A stretch of DNA of 64,000 bases from Vibrio nitrifigilis (GTDB lineage Bacteria; Pseudomonadota; Gammaproteobacteria; Enterobacterales; Vibrionaceae): contig NZ_JADPMR010000004.1 in assembly GCF_015686695.1 (NCBI RefSeq), positions 1,742,708 to 1,806,707 on the forward strand, read 5' to 3'. Position 1 is the first letter of the stretch. The number at the start of each line of letters is the position of its first letter. Position numbers and translations under genes: made by a program. This document shows, piece after piece, positions 63,787 to 64,000 of this stretch. Below the pieces are notes generated by a model. It had not been told where the DNA came from and ran no database searches. It was given only the letters and a program-made list of their open reading frames with translations.

Positions 63787-63811
63787 GGCTTCCATTTAAG
63801 GAAGCCTTTTA
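63787..63811 (+). terminator. Terminator after the TAXI gene
   Basis: Stem ggcttcc / ggaagcc, loop atttaa, then ttttat. Confidence 0.8.
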
Positions 63812-63930
63812 TGTTTCTGGGCGGGATAAAAGTTGCAACGTCTGGGCAAAAAGTTGCTTATCTTGAGAAAGAAATTGCCCTAATATTATTTTTGTTTTTA
63901 TAACCTGTTGATTTTATTTATTGGCTTGGT

Positions 63931-63946
63931 TGGCATTACCCTTGCC
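63931..63946 (+). promoter_or_regulatory. Second sigma-54 promoter, before an hcp-like start beyond the window
   Basis: tggcattacccttgcc matches the -24/-12 consensus. The following leader repeats the ggtatagcga...atcgcat block and ends at the window edge with aaggaatttgta, the same 12 bases that directly precede the hcp ATG at 60331. The next bases should be the start of a second hcp copy. Confidence 0.75.
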
Positions 63947-64000
63947 TTTAGTGGTATAGCGAAATATCGCATCATTTGTTTTTATTTGAAGGAATTTGTA

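Noticed and set aside
1..64000. Search for riboswitches, CRISPR arrays, rRNA and tRNA genes
   Set aside because: No B12, TPP or other conserved riboswitch cores, regular spaced repeats, or cloverleaf and rRNA signatures were seen by eye.

Overview
The window reads as a chromosomal segment of a marine gammaproteobacterium of the family Vibrionaceae, most likely a Vibrio. The grounds are Hcp with sigma-54 type promoters, a tandem pair of trypsin-like proteases with GlyGly-CTERM tails, the complete ugpBAEC operon beside ugpQ, a PbpC / alpha-2-macroglobulin pair, an HscC / J-protein / DUF1266 group, and a moderately AT-rich base composition with very AT-rich spacers. No rRNA, tRNA or CRISPR array was seen.

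Layout. 1-8.3 kb: the 5' part of a GntP-type permease (minus, running off the left edge), the RNA helicase rhlE, a FecCD-type ABC importer (permease, ATPase, binding protein) followed by an exported prephenate-dehydratase-like protein, and a PEP-CTERM protein. 8.3-13.3 kb: a minus-strand dipeptide/nickel-type ABC operon (two ATPases, lipoprotein receptor, and one polypeptide that fuses both permease subunits). 13.3-26.3 kb: an accessory, decaying region. It holds a small lipoprotein, then a 5.4-kb IS66-bounded unit (14336-19713, with matching 8-bp direct repeats outside it) that carries an esterase, a 21-base poly-C tract and gene remnants. After it come fragments of GGDEF, NodT-type efflux and RAYT transposase genes, a nucleosidase-like lipoprotein, a divergent aminotransferase / AraC-GyrI pair and a soluble PAS-PAS chemoreceptor.

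26.4-34.9 kb: a lactonase-like propeller, DUF2750, and a glycerophosphodiester locus in which a DeoR regulator and ugpQ diverge from ugpBAEC plus a HAD phosphatase, with a candidate Pho box in the shared promoter. 34.9-38.5 kb: a 19-codon micro-gene with its own terminator, and two paralogous secreted serine proteases. 38.5-45.6 kb: pbpC and a bacterial alpha-2-macroglobulin. 45.9-47.1 kb: SCO1 and PCuAC copper chaperones. 47.2-54.3 kb: a LacI regulator with a GH1 6-phospho-beta-glucosidase, a flavin/Fe-S ene-reductase and a MalY/PatB-type C-S lyase. 54.5-59.9 kb: hscC, a membrane J-protein with HPE in place of HPD, and a DUF1266 protein. 60-64 kb: hcp with a sigma-54 promoter, a small exported protein, an unrecognised three-gene cluster (two-helix membrane coiled-coil protein, 57-aa membrane peptide, TAXI-type binding protein), and, ending exactly at the window edge, a second hcp-like promoter and leader.

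How they fit together: most modules are nutrient uptake with the matching periplasmic or cytoplasmic enzyme (phosphodiesters, beta-glucosides, an unknown FecCD substrate, an unknown peptide or metal). Envelope-defence and type VI secretion functions occupy the right half. The least explained parts are the TAXI cluster between the two hcp promoters, the exported prephenate-dehydratase-like protein, and the IS66-bounded unit.
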